A DNA stretch of 22,910 bases from Streptococcus mitis. GTDB taxonomy: Bacteria > Bacillota > Bacilli > Lactobacillales > Streptococcaceae. The stretch is taken from contig MKYF01000023.1 in assembly GCA_001914195.1 (NCBI GenBank), positions 1 through 22,910 on the forward strand. Direction: 5' to 3'. A model generated the notes under the pieces. The model saw nothing but the letters and a program-made list of their open reading frames with translations. It did not search any database and was not told the DNA's origin. Below are positions 1 through 7,396 of the stretch, piece by piece. Position 1 is the stretch's first letter; every line of letters begins with the position of its first letter. Position numbers and translations under genes: made by a program.

Positions 1-278
1 TTGCCATTATAGTAGTGATAATGGTCTCCATGAGAGGTCACATAACCTTGATCCGTAATCTTGATAACAATTTGTTCGGCGTTGATTCCCTCTCTCTTAC
101 TGACTTCATCTGGTGTCAAGTTCTCTGCTTTTTGACCAGCCTGATCACCGTCTATATAAGCAACTCGATTAGAATCTTTCTTAGCTTGACCAGCTTGGTA
201 ACGACCAAGTTCATAGGAATAAACACTTAGGGCAAGAACTGCCACTGAACCCGCTACATATTTTTTATTGATTTTCAT
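1..278 (-). CDS. Pneumococcal histidine triad (Pht) surface protein, N-terminal part only
   Basis: Only the first 92 codons are in the window; the rest lies beyond the left edge. The protein begins MKINKKYVAGSVAVLALSV, a signal peptide, and then carries the conserved Pht N-terminal region with a first histidine triad HGDHYH (HxxHxH) at about residues 84-89. Pht proteins are surface zinc-binding proteins that pass Zn to the AdcAII lipoprotein and bind complement factors. The start lies 7 bp after the adcAII stop, so the two are almost certainly one AdcR-controlled operon. Odd feature: in S. pneumoniae Pht sequences as I recall them the signal peptide has LSVCSYELG, while here the codon for that Cys is TAT (Tyr), which removes the lipobox cysteine. 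Which paralogue (A, B, D or E) cannot be decided from this part; position next to adcAII favours phtD. Confidence 0.9.
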   Translation of the reverse strand, partial: MKINKKYVAGSVAVLALSVYSYELGRYQAGQAKKDSNRVAYIDGDQAGQKAENLTPDEVSKREGINAEQIVIKITDQGYVTSHGDHYHYYNG

Positions 279-285
279 TCTTATC

Positions 286-1203
286 TCACTTTAATTCTTC
301 TGCTAGAACACTCATATTTTCTTCAAGATTTTCTAAATAGGTCTTGTCATTTTGTGGGTCTGCCTCTAAAGGATTCAGAGTTTTAAGCCCCACACCTGTT
401 GATTTGACAAGAGTTTCAGCTACTTTTGAAGAAGCATTACTTTCTGTAAAAATCGTTTTAACCTTATAGGTTTTAACAAATTCCTGAATTTCTGTTAGTT
501 GTCTTGGACTTGGTTCTTGTTCAGGAGAGATGCCTGCAATACCAAGTTGATTAAGTCCAAATCTCTTCGCTAGATAAGAAAAGGCTGTATGTTGTGTTAC
601 AAATGTTTTCTGAGTCGCTTTTTCAAATTTAGGCTGGAATTTCTTAGTCAATTCTTGAGCTTTTTTGATAAAGGCTTGCGCATTTTTCTGGTAAGTTTCT
701 TTATGCTCACTATCCACCTCTGAAAGTTTATCAGCGATAATCTGAGCTTCTTCGCCAGCTTTTTCAGGATCTAGCCAAGTATGAGGATCATAGAGCGTTT
801 TTTCATCAACTCCATCCCCTGCTTCCACATCTTCCAGCCCTGGGACGCGGTCTAAAGTCATTCCCTCTGAAGCCTCTAAAACCTTCACTTTAGATTTTTT
901 TAGATTGGGATCTAAACTTCCTGCCCAAGATTCTAGCGTATGAGAATGGTAAACAAAGACATCTGCATCATAGATGGCCGCGATGTCATTTGCCGAAGGT
1001 TCAAAGGAATGAATCCCACTACTTGACTGAATCATTCGAACATCATTCAAGTCACCAGATACTTCCTTTACCATAGCGTAGATAGGATAAAAACTGGTCA
1101 CAATCTTCATCCCTTTACCTGTCTGACTTTCCTTTTGACCACAAGCACCTAAACACAAAAGAAAGATACTTAACAATACTAAAAATAAACTTTGTTTCTT
1201 CAT
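286..1203 (-). CDS. adcAII: Zinc-binding lipoprotein AdcAII (Lmb), ABC transporter substrate-binding protein
   Basis: A 305-residue cluster A-I metal-binding lipoprotein that captures Zn2+ at the outer face of the membrane and delivers it to the AdcBC permease; also called laminin-binding protein Lmb. It has a lipoprotein signal peptide with lipobox LGAC (Cys21). Likely zinc ligands are His65 (GIHSFEPS), His141 (YDPHTW), His205 (TQHTAF) and Glu280 (NPLEADP), the pattern known for AdcAII. Unlike AdcA it has no long His-rich loop and no ZinT domain, in keeping with its length. The start ATG has an AAGGGG ribosome site 8 bases upstream. It is the first gene of an operon with the downstream pht gene, and its promoter carries two AdcR-like boxes, so repression by zinc-loaded AdcR is expected. 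Confidence 0.97.
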   Translation of the reverse strand: MKKQSLFLVLLSIFLLCLGACGQKESQTGKGMKIVTSFYPIYAMVKEVSGDLNDVRMIQSSSGIHSFEPSANDIAAIYDADVFVYHSHTLESWAGSLDPNLKKSKVKVLEASEGMTLDRVPGLEDVEAGDGVDEKTLYDPHTWLDPEKAGEEAQIIADKLSEVDSEHKETYQKNAQAFIKKAQELTKKFQPKFEKATQKTFVTQHTAFSYLAKRFGLNQLGIAGISPEQEPSPRQLTEIQEFVKTYKVKTIFTESNASSKVAETLVKSTGVGLKTLNPLEADPQNDKTYLENLEENMSVLAEELK

Positions 1204-1213
1204 GGATAACCCC

Positions 1214-1225
1214 TTAACTATTTAA
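1214..1225 (-). promoter_or_regulatory. AdcR-like operator, promoter-distal copy
   Basis: TTAACTATTTAA on the plus strand matches the AdcR consensus TTAACYRGTTAA at 11 of 12 positions. It abuts a second copy at 1226-1237 and reaches to the edge of the adcAII ribosome binding site. AdcR is the zinc-responsive MarR-family repressor of the streptococcal zinc regulon. Confidence 0.6.
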
Positions 1226-1237
1226 TTAACTGGTAAA
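1226..1237 (-). promoter_or_regulatory. AdcR operator at the adcAII transcription start
   Basis: TTAACTGGTAAA matches the AdcR consensus TTAACYRGTTAA at 11 of 12 positions. It lies directly downstream of the -10 hexamer (1239-1244) and covers the expected start site near 1232, the classical place for a repressor. Confidence 0.85.
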
Positions 1238-1238
1238 C

Positions 1239-1267
1239 ATTCTACTCCTAAAAATTTAATCTGTCAA
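1239..1267 (-). promoter_or_regulatory. Promoter of adcAII-pht
   Basis: Minus-strand TTGACA at 1262-1267 and TAGAAT at 1239-1244 are separated by exactly 17 bases. This is a near-consensus sigma-70 type promoter, followed at once by the AdcR boxes. Confidence 0.85.
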
Positions 1268-1303
1268 GCTATTTTTAGAAAAAAATTGAAATTTCTTTCA
1301 CAT

Positions 1304-1340
1304 ATAAAAATCTGCTGAGTTTCAACAACTCAACAGATTC
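1304..1340 (-). terminator. Rho-independent terminator between the permease/BOX and adcAII
   Basis: On the minus strand AATCTGTTGAGTT pairs with AAACTCAGCAGATT (about 12-13 bp with one G-U pair, small loop) and is followed by TTTTTA. It should stop transcription coming from the permease gene before the adcAII promoter. Confidence 0.75.
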
Positions 1341-1348
1341 TCACTTTA

Positions 1349-1500
1349 TATACTCAATGAAAATCAAAGAGCAAATTAGGAAGCTAGCCACAGGCTGCTC
1401 AAAGCACGACTTTGAGGTTGTAGATGAAACTGACGAAGTCAGTAACCATACATACGGCAAGGCGAAGCTGACGTGGTTTGAAGAGATTTTCGAAAAGTAT
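1349..1500 (+). repeat. BOX element, boxA-boxB-boxC with one boxB
   Basis: BOX elements are non-coding mosaic repeats of pneumococcus and relatives. Here boxA starts TATACTCAATGAAAATCAAAG (1349 to about 1397), one 45-bp boxB covers 1398-1442 (ending ACTGACGAAGTCAG), and boxC runs 1443-1500 (TACGGCAAGGCG, GACGTGGTTTGAAGAG, ending AAAGTAT). It lies between the permease and the adcAII terminator, and its right edge supplies a base of the permease stop codon. Confidence 0.95.
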
Positions 1501-2891
1501 TATTCTTCTATGGTAGAATGCTTATAACCATAAGTGAAGTAAATAATACTTCCTACTAACAACGCAACTAGGAAAGCAAGCCAGGTTTCCATATTATACT
1601 GCAACATAAAGGATAAACAAATGATGATTGATAAAATTGGTAATAAGGGTACCAATGGTGTTTTAAATTCTCCAGCTTTGGGCATCCCCTTTTCTCTCCG
1701 TAAGCGAATCAAACCATAAGCCAACATGATCAGGTAAGACAAGGTACAAATATTTAAGAAGGCTGCGATACTAGCAAGAGGGAACATTCCTGCAGCTACC
1801 GCTGAAGCTAGACCTGTCAAGATAGTAGCATTCTTTGGTACCTTGCTAGTCTTCGTTAGTTCTTTAAAGGCGGCAGGCATCAAGCCGTCACGCGCTAAAC
1901 TGTAAATCATACGCGATAGAGCATAGGTCATCGAGATACAAACCGTAATCAAGGTCAAGATAGCCACCAATGACACATAATTAGCTGCCCAACTAATCCC
2001 AATGCTACGAAGAGCAAAGGCAACGGCATCATCGACATTTAGATGGCTATAGTGAACCACACCAGTCAAGACAAGCGTCACCAAGGCATAAAGAATGGTT
2101 ACGATAGAAAGCGATAAGACAATCCCTCTAGGAATATTTTTTTGAGGAGTCTTGACTTCATCTACAGCCATAGAGATGGATTCAAATCCCAAAAAACCGA
2201 AGAACATCAAGGACGCACCAGCCATAATACCAGTACTAGCACCATAGATTTGTCCAAAACCATAAGGAGCAAAATTGCTCCAATTATCAAGCTTAATATT
2301 CCAAATTCCTACTAAAACAAAGAGAGCTAAAGCGGAAAATTTCAAAATCACTAGAATAGAATTAAAGCGTAAGGCTGCCTTGGCATTCAGTAAAACAAGC
2401 GAAGTCACCAAGACCAAGACAAGAATAGGCAATAAATCAACAAATGTTCCTGCTTGAGGATTAAAGGTACCATTTAAAGCCTGAGGAAGGGCTATCCCGT
2501 ATTGAGAAAGCAAGCCTTTAAAGTAAGCTGCCCAACCCGAAGCTACGCCTGATATGGCTGTCATGAACTCCATCATGGTTAACCAACCAGCCAACCAGGC
2601 AGGGAATTCTCCTAAAATAGCATAGAGATAACTGTAGGCACCACCTGTAGCGGGTACTCGCGAAGCAAATTCTGCAAAAAAGAGGGCTGATAATCCTACA
2701 CACAAGGCAGAAATGACAATTGAAATCACTAGGGCTGGACCCGCTAGAGTTGCGGCTGCAGTACCTGTTATTGTAAAGACACCTGTCCCTACCATGGCTC
2801 CGATACCTAACAAAATCAAATCCCATAACTTCAAATGCCTGTGCATCTCCGTTTTATCTAAACTAACATTTTTTGTTCTAAATATATTCAT
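1500..2891 (-). CDS. APC-family amino acid permease (cationic amino acid transporter type)
   Basis: A 463-residue polytopic membrane protein with about 12 hydrophobic segments, belonging to the APC superfamily, close to the CAT/YfnA group. The first segment carries LGIGAMVGTGVFTITG, the glycine-rich substrate-binding turn of APC transporters, and a second conserved stretch around FFGFLGFESISMAVDEVKTPQKN with the FExxxxxxEE-like motif. The substrate cannot be told from sequence; basic or small neutral amino acids are usual for this group. I chose ATG at 2889-2891 because GGAG lies 6-7 bases upstream; an in-frame TTG at 2901-2903 is part of that ribosome site and is unlikely to be used. It has its own promoter and a terminator downstream beyond the BOX element. 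The stop codon TAA uses the outermost base of the BOX repeat. Confidence 0.9.
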   Translation of the reverse strand: MNIFRTKNVSLDKTEMHRHLKLWDLILLGIGAMVGTGVFTITGTAAATLAGPALVISIVISALCVGLSALFFAEFASRVPATGGAYSYLYAILGEFPAWLAGWLTMMEFMTAISGVASGWAAYFKGLLSQYGIALPQALNGTFNPQAGTFVDLLPILVLVLVTSLVLLNAKAALRFNSILVILKFSALALFVLVGIWNIKLDNWSNFAPYGFGQIYGASTGIMAGASLMFFGFLGFESISMAVDEVKTPQKNIPRGIVLSLSIVTILYALVTLVLTGVVHYSHLNVDDAVAFALRSIGISWAANYVSLVAILTLITVCISMTYALSRMIYSLARDGLMPAAFKELTKTSKVPKNATILTGLASAVAAGMFPLASIAAFLNICTLSYLIMLAYGLIRLRREKGMPKAGEFKTPLVPLLPILSIIICLSFMLQYNMETWLAFLVALLVGSIIYFTYGYKHSTIEE

Positions 2892-2920
2892 CTTTGACTC
2901 CAAAATAAAATGATGATTCT

Positions 2921-2950
2921 ATTTTACCATAAATATAGGAGATTTGTGAA
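2921..2950 (-). promoter_or_regulatory. Promoter of the APC permease gene
   Basis: Minus-strand TTCACA (2945-2950), 18-base spacer, and TAAAAT (2921-2926) preceded by TGG, an extended -10. It starts a leader of about 25 bases before the ribosome site. Confidence 0.6.
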
Positions 2951-3000
2951 TATTTATAAAACATTTTTCTGGAAAAATCTGACTACTTTTTTGTAACGGC

Positions 3001-3975
3001 TTAAGAACCAAAACTCTTGAAGAAGTTGACAATGGCTTGCCAGAGGGAGCTTAAGAAGTTACCACCTTCTTCTAGCGCCTTATCAGCATCAAAGTTAAGG
3101 TTGATATTTTTAAAACTGTCGCCAGCTTGTGATACAATGCTTTGTTTCAGGTCCTTTAAGGTTTTAGTGAAGTCTGCATTGCTGAGGATATCACTCTTTG
3201 AGAGATTCAAAGCAAAATTGATGATGATATTGATCTGGTTTCCTGTTATAACCTGATCAAGTTTATAATTTTTCAAGGTATCTTCAACGATTTTACGGAC
3301 ATCTTCCTCCGTCAGATTTCCCTTGCTTTCTTTAGCTTTGGCGAGTCCTGACTTGATATCGGCTAGGGCAACATTTAATTTATTAGCATCATAGCCAGTT
3401 TTGTCCTTGTTTTCAGCATTGATATCTGACAAAGCCTTTAGCTCTTCTTGAGCCAAATCTTTATTGGCTTGCGGCACCTTGGCTCCATTAGCTTCCAGCG
3501 AATAGTATATCCCTGCTAAAGCACTTTCACCAGTAACTGGAATAGGGGCTGCTACAGTGATTTTGGCGTGTTCCACACCCAAAGTTACGGCCGCGTTTCG
3601 GTACATATCCTGAGTCACCTTAGTAATGTTTTCTGGTGTTTCAATCTTGACCTCAAGTGGTGATTTGTCCCCTAGCTTTTGAATCTTGGCTGATGAATAC
3701 AATTGTAAGCTAGAGTCATTGGCCACATTCATAATCTTAGAATAGACATCAGGTGTCATGGTCTTGAGTTCTTTGGTGTCTGTTGAGGCATTGTAGCCTA
3801 ATTTCTTAAGAGTTTGATTTTTTTGGTCTTCAGACAATGATGAACCTAGGACATATTCAGGTTGGACATAGGTTTCATCGATGACTTTTTGAACATTTGT
3901 TGCTGCATGGGCGCTATTCATAGCTGTTACTGCCCACAAGACCGCAGCACTGGTCAGAAAGAGTTTCTTTCTCAT
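3001..3975 (-). CDS. Secreted DUF1002-family protein
   Basis: A 324-residue protein with a Sec signal peptide (MRKKLFLTSAAVLWAVTA, likely cut after AHA near residue 24) and no lipobox. The body is polar and helical and matches, as I recognise it, the DUF1002 family of secreted Firmicutes proteins (B. subtilis YpuA type), with the typical opening about a VLGSSLSEDQKNQTLKKLG stretch and the VTQDMYRNAAVTLGVEHAKITVAAP segment. Function is unknown. The last 20 residues (SSLWQAIVNFFKSFGS) are strongly aromatic and amphipathic, which could bind membrane. It has a strong ribosome site AAAGGAGG, lies 73 bp after pmp23 and is separated from it by a terminator, so it is probably its own unit. Confidence 0.85.
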   Translation of the reverse strand: MRKKLFLTSAAVLWAVTAMNSAHAATNVQKVIDETYVQPEYVLGSSLSEDQKNQTLKKLGYNASTDTKELKTMTPDVYSKIMNVANDSSLQLYSSAKIQKLGDKSPLEVKIETPENITKVTQDMYRNAAVTLGVEHAKITVAAPIPVTGESALAGIYYSLEANGAKVPQANKDLAQEELKALSDINAENKDKTGYDANKLNVALADIKSGLAKAKESKGNLTEEDVRKIVEDTLKNYKLDQVITGNQINIIINFALNLSKSDILSNADFTKTLKDLKQSIVSQAGDSFKNINLNFDADKALEEGGNFLSSLWQAIVNFFKSFGS

Positions 3976-4034
3976 AGGGAATTTCCTCCTTTACCTTTCT
4001 AGAGTAATATATCTATCTTAAAGAAAACTTATAA

Positions 4035-4060
4035 CAAAAACACCTGGGCTAGCCAGATGT
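4035..4060 (-). terminator. Terminator of the tdk-to-pmp23 gene series
   Basis: Minus-strand ACATCTGG and CCAGGTGT form an 8-bp stem (one G-U) around the loop CTAGC, followed by TTTTTG. The loop contains the TAG stop codon of pmp23, so the gene end and terminator overlap. Confidence 0.8.
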
Positions 4061-4663
4061 CGAAAAGAGAGTGAAACATTTGATGATGTAAAGGTTGAGT
4101 TGCACCTGTCTAGAATAATAATAGTTTCCTCCATTTACATAGAGTTCGGCTCCATGAAAAATGGAAATGGGGTGAATATAACTATAAGTCTTTCCAGTGG
4201 TATTGCCAAGCAAAGGGGCAACAGTCTCACGAGAGTACTGTTTGGCTAGAGCCAAGGTGTTTTCCTTGCCATTTTGGGCGATAAAATCGATATAGGCAGG
4301 TCCAAAATTATAGGCTTGAACAGCTGTCCAGACATCAACACCCTTCTTCTGAGCCAAATAGAGATTGTCTGTCAGAGTTTGAACGCCTTGCCGAATGCTA
4401 GAGGCATTATCATTGATGGTGTTGGTTGAACCGCTTGCAGACTCACTAGACTGCATAACATCGCCTTCTTTTCCTTTTGTTTCGGTATAAATCATAGCGA
4501 GCACAAGCTCTTCGTTTGCTGGGGTGTCTTTTTCACTCAAGATTTCTCGCACCATGGGTTGATAGGTCATGACTTGCTTGACATCTTGGTGAACGCGGTA
4601 AGCTTTATAGCCAGCAAAAAGGAAGACTGCTAGTACAAGCACTCTTCGAATTCGTTTAAACAT
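4049..4663 (-). CDS. pmp23: Membrane-anchored peptidoglycan hydrolase Pmp23 (lysozyme-like)
   Basis: A 204-residue protein with one N-terminal membrane anchor (about residues 7-25, RVLVLAVFLFAGYKAY) and an extracytoplasmic lysozyme-like fold of the CwlT N-domain/phage lysozyme type. The motif VLAMIYTETKGKEGDVMQSSES (Glu of YTETKG being the expected catalytic acid) and VQAYNFGPAYIDFI are hallmark blocks of this family. In S. pneumoniae Pmp23 is a peptidoglycan hydrolase needed for normal septum shape. The ATG overlaps the stop of the upstream nucleoid-associated protein gene by one base (TAATG), so translation is likely coupled. Its own TAG lies within the loop of the terminator. Symbol given from recognition of size, topology and motifs; fairly sure. 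Confidence 0.85.
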   Translation of the reverse strand: MFKRIRRVLVLAVFLFAGYKAYRVHQDVKQVMTYQPMVREILSEKDTPANEELVLAMIYTETKGKEGDVMQSSESASGSTNTINDNASSIRQGVQTLTDNLYLAQKKGVDVWTAVQAYNFGPAYIDFIAQNGKENTLALAKQYSRETVAPLLGNTTGKTYSYIHPISIFHGAELYVNGGNYYYSRQVQLNLYIIKCFTLFSTSG

Positions 4664-5637
4664 TATTTACTTTGGATATCCTCGATATTTTTGATTAAAA
4701 TAGAGTAGGTTCCATTATCATTTTGGATAAACTCAACAGACTCGGCGTCTTGATAGACATTATTGGGAACGATGAGCTCAATTCCATTTGACAAGGAGAG
4801 TTTTTGGTTTTCAAATTTCTTTAATTGGCGACTGGCATCAATTTCATCAAATTGAACAGGTTCTGGGACGGCTTCTTTGACTTGGTCAATAAAACTCAAT
4901 CGAGCCGTCAGGTTGTTATCAAAAAGGTCGTTGGCCAATCTTTCTGGTGACAATTCATTGCTTTCTTCCAGATTGTTAAAAATAGCTGATTTGACCTTGG
5001 ATTGAAATTGAAAATCATCTGTGTTAAAAGATTCAGCAATTCTCTGGGCCGTTTTTTCCAGCTCCTTGATGGATTTCTTAGGTGAAATCTTAGGGGCTAC
5101 TGCAAGGAGATTTTCTGAAAAATAGTTCAAGAAAGCCCCGTTGTACTTGATTCGTTTTTCAATCAGATGGTACTTGCGACTCTGAAGATTGACCACCAAG
5201 GCCTCATCAGCTCCTGTTCCAAATCCAGGCAGGTTATTCTGAGTCAGCTTAATTGGATTATCAACTTCTCCTCCGAGGTGGGTCAAGGTCTCTCGCAGGG
5301 CAATTCGCAAGAAAGCGAAATGCTCTACACCTTCTTTAGAAAATTGCACAAAAATCAAGTCATTGGTCTTGAGATTTTCAGAAATGCTGAACTCTTCTTT
5401 CCAGAGATTAGCCAGTGTTACTGATGTCTCCAACAAATCGTCTGTGATGTGATTGAAGAAGGGATTTTCTTCTTCGAAAATCCCAGTCTTGGCTTCATCT
5501 GAATACACACGTTCAATTTTTTTACGCAAGTATTCTTCGATTTTTGGAGTAATATTGAGAAACTTATCCGCTAGGAACAGCTCGGTATCATCCGGACTGA
5601 ACTGGTGAATAATGGCTTTCTTAATATAAATGTCCAT
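4663..5637 (-). CDS. Nucleoid-associated protein (NdpA/YejK family)
   Basis: A 324-residue soluble protein recognised as the 37-kDa nucleoid-associated family (PF04245), which opens with a characteristic MDIYIKKAIIHQFSPDDTE block, includes a KxGxFEEENPFF-like segment near residues 50-60 and LVQFSKEGVEHFAFLRI (IFVQFxxxGxEYFAI type) near 100-115. E. coli YejK associates with the nucleoid; the Gram-positive role is not settled. I start it at ATG 5635-5637, 7 bases after the glyA stop, with GAGG placed at the end of glyA; an upstream in-frame ATG at 5668-5670 falls well inside glyA. It sits between glyA and pmp23, overlapping pmp23 by one base. Confidence 0.88.
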   Translation of the reverse strand: MDIYIKKAIIHQFSPDDTELFLADKFLNITPKIEEYLRKKIERVYSDEAKTGIFEEENPFFNHITDDLLETSVTLANLWKEEFSISENLKTNDLIFVQFSKEGVEHFAFLRIALRETLTHLGGEVDNPIKLTQNNLPGFGTGADEALVVNLQSRKYHLIEKRIKYNGAFLNYFSENLLAVAPKISPKKSIKELEKTAQRIAESFNTDDFQFQSKVKSAIFNNLEESNELSPERLANDLFDNNLTARLSFIDQVKEAVPEPVQFDEIDASRQLKKFENQKLSLSNGIELIVPNNVYQDAESVEFIQNDNGTYSILIKNIEDIQSK

Positions 5638-5644
5638 AAAAGTT

Positions 5645-6901
5645 TTAGTCCTCGTATAATGGGAAGGCATCTGTCAATTCTTTGACTGCACTTCTCACTT
5701 CTTCTAAGACAGCCTCATTTTCTGCATTTTTAAGGGTTTTAATGATAAGTTCAGCCACTTTGCGACTTTCTTCTTCACCAAATCCACGTGCAGTAATGGC
5801 TGCAGATCCGATACGAATCCCACTTGTCTTGAATGGTGACAAGGTTTCGTAAGGAATTGAGTTTTTATTTAGGGTAATATTGACTTCATCCAGCAAGTTT
5901 TGTGCAACTTTTCCGTTTTCAACAACCTTAGTCACATCCACTAGGAAGAGGTGGTTTTCAGTTCCTCCAGAAATGATACGGAAATCAGAATCTTGCAAGA
6001 AGACATCTGCCATAGCCTTGCTGTTCTTGATAACATTAGCAGCATATTCCTTGAAAGCTGGATCTAAGACTTCTTTGAAAGAAACAGCTTTAGCTGCCAC
6101 AACATGCTCCAAAGGGCCGCCCTGAATACCTGGGAAAATAGCTGAATTGATTTTCTTAGCTAAGTCTTCATCATTGGTCAAAATCAAACCACCACGTGGT
6201 CCACGAAGGGTTTTGTGGGTCGTTGTTGTAGTGATATGAGCGTATGGCACTGGGCTTGGGTGAAGACCAGCTGCAACCAAACCAGCAATATGAGCCATAT
6301 CTACCATGAGCTTAGCCCCAACAGCATCAGCAATTTCACGGAATTTTGAGAAGTCGATAATTTGAGAATAGGCTGAAGCACCTGCTACGATTAGTTTAGG
6401 TTTTACTTCTTGGGCTTGCTTCAGGATAGCATCAAAGTCCAAGAGTTCTGTTTCAGGATCTACACTATAAGAAACAAAGTTGTAGGTTTGACCAGAGAAA
6501 CTGACAGGAGCTCCGTGGGTCAAGTGTCCACCTGCTGCCAAATCCATTCCCATAACCGTATCGCCAGGCTCAATCAAAGCCATGTATGCCGCACAGTTTG
6601 CTTGGCTTCCTGAGTGTGGTTGGACATTTGCGAATTTAGCGCCGAAAATTTCTTTTGCACGTTCAATAGCTAGAGTTTCTACCACGTCTACTACATCAGT
6701 TCCACCATAATAACGGCGTCCTGGGTAACCCTCGGCGTATTTATTCGTCAAGATAGACCCTTGAGCTGCCATAACAGCCTTGGAAACTACGTTTTCCGAA
6801 GCAATCAATTCAATGTTATTTTGTTGGCGTTCCTCTTCTTTGGCAATAGCATTCCAGAGATCAGCATCATATGCTTTAAAATCATCTTTGTCAAAAATCA
6901 T
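5645..6901 (-). CDS. glyA: Serine hydroxymethyltransferase
   Basis: A 418-residue PLP enzyme that converts serine and tetrahydrofolate to glycine and 5,10-methylene-tetrahydrofolate, the main one-carbon source for thymidylate and purine synthesis in the cytoplasm. The PLP lysine is Lys230 in TTTTHKTLRGPRGG; also seen are ELIASEN (about 31-37), the KYAEGYPGRRYYGG block (54-67) and PHSGSQAN (95-102). Length is normal for bacterial SHMT. The ATG has a strong AAGGAG ribosome site 8 bases upstream. It follows the GNAT gene by 62 bp and is followed at 7 bp by the nucleoid-associated protein gene. Its place in a run with tdk fits thymidylate supply. Confidence 0.98.
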   Translation of the reverse strand: MIFDKDDFKAYDADLWNAIAKEEERQQNNIELIASENVVSKAVMAAQGSILTNKYAEGYPGRRYYGGTDVVDVVETLAIERAKEIFGAKFANVQPHSGSQANCAAYMALIEPGDTVMGMDLAAGGHLTHGAPVSFSGQTYNFVSYSVDPETELLDFDAILKQAQEVKPKLIVAGASAYSQIIDFSKFREIADAVGAKLMVDMAHIAGLVAAGLHPSPVPYAHITTTTTHKTLRGPRGGLILTNDEDLAKKINSAIFPGIQGGPLEHVVAAKAVSFKEVLDPAFKEYAANVIKNSKAMADVFLQDSDFRIISGGTENHLFLVDVTKVVENGKVAQNLLDEVNITLNKNSIPYETLSPFKTSGIRIGSAAITARGFGEEESRKVAELIIKTLKNAENEAVLEEVRSAVKELTDAFPLYED

Positions 6902-6963
6902 AGGTCTTCTCCTTTTATTGTATGACTAGTCCATTAGTTTAATTTTCTTATTAGAAAATCAAA

Positions 6964-7395
6964 CTAAAAGATGCGAATAAACCGTTTCTGCATTTTATCA
7001 CAAGTATAACCAACTTTTTCATAAAATGCATGAGCACCCAGACGATGATCGGCAGAGTTTAAGCGGATAAACCCATAACCACGTCTTTTTGCTTCTTCTT
7101 CCAACCCTTGTAATAAGCTTTTACCAATACCTTGACCTTGCGCTTGAGGTGAAACTGCTAAAGCTAAAATATTAAATCCTGTTTTGGAATAAAGGGATTC
7201 GTAAACCTCAGCGTGGACATATCCAAGTAAGACATGACTAGCTGCATCCTCATAGCCAAGAAGGAAATGATGTGAATCCTGAGATAATCTAGCTAGTTGA
7301 CTAGCCGTTTCCTCTGGACTAAAAGAATAAGCCAAAGCCTCTTGGTTAATTTCACAAATGGCTTTCACATCAGTTTCTCTTATATCTCTTAGCAT
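6964..7395 (-). CDS. GNAT-family N-acetyltransferase
   Basis: A 143-residue acetyltransferase fold. The acetyl-CoA site is clear: LALAVSPQAQGQGIGKSLL (the Q/RxxGxG/A motif A) at about residues 79-97, then the LNSADHRLGAHAFYEKVGY stretch ending in the usual FYEKxGY motif B. The substrate is not evident. I start it at ATG 7393-7395, one base after the TGA of the tsaC-like gene, because GGAGGAAT stands directly upstream; a longer reading to 7434 would run back into that gene without a ribosome site. Adjacent genes include RF1 and a t6A-type protein, which invites comparison with RimI-like ribosomal acetyltransferases, but this is only an association. Confidence 0.88.
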   Translation of the reverse strand: MLRDIRETDVKAICEINQEALAYSFSPEETASQLARLSQDSHHFLLGYEDAASHVLLGYVHAEVYESLYSKTGFNILALAVSPQAQGQGIGKSLLQGLEEEAKRRGYGFIRLNSADHRLGAHAFYEKVGYTCDKMQKRFIRIF

Positions 7396-7396
7396 C

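Noticed and set aside
2275..2913. Plus- and minus-strand frames within the permease gene
   Set aside because: Shadows of the permease; no start signals and atypical composition.
5638..5670. Longer start of the nucleoid-associated protein inside glyA
   Set aside because: Adds a non-family tail; the ATG at 5637 follows glyA directly with a ribosome site.
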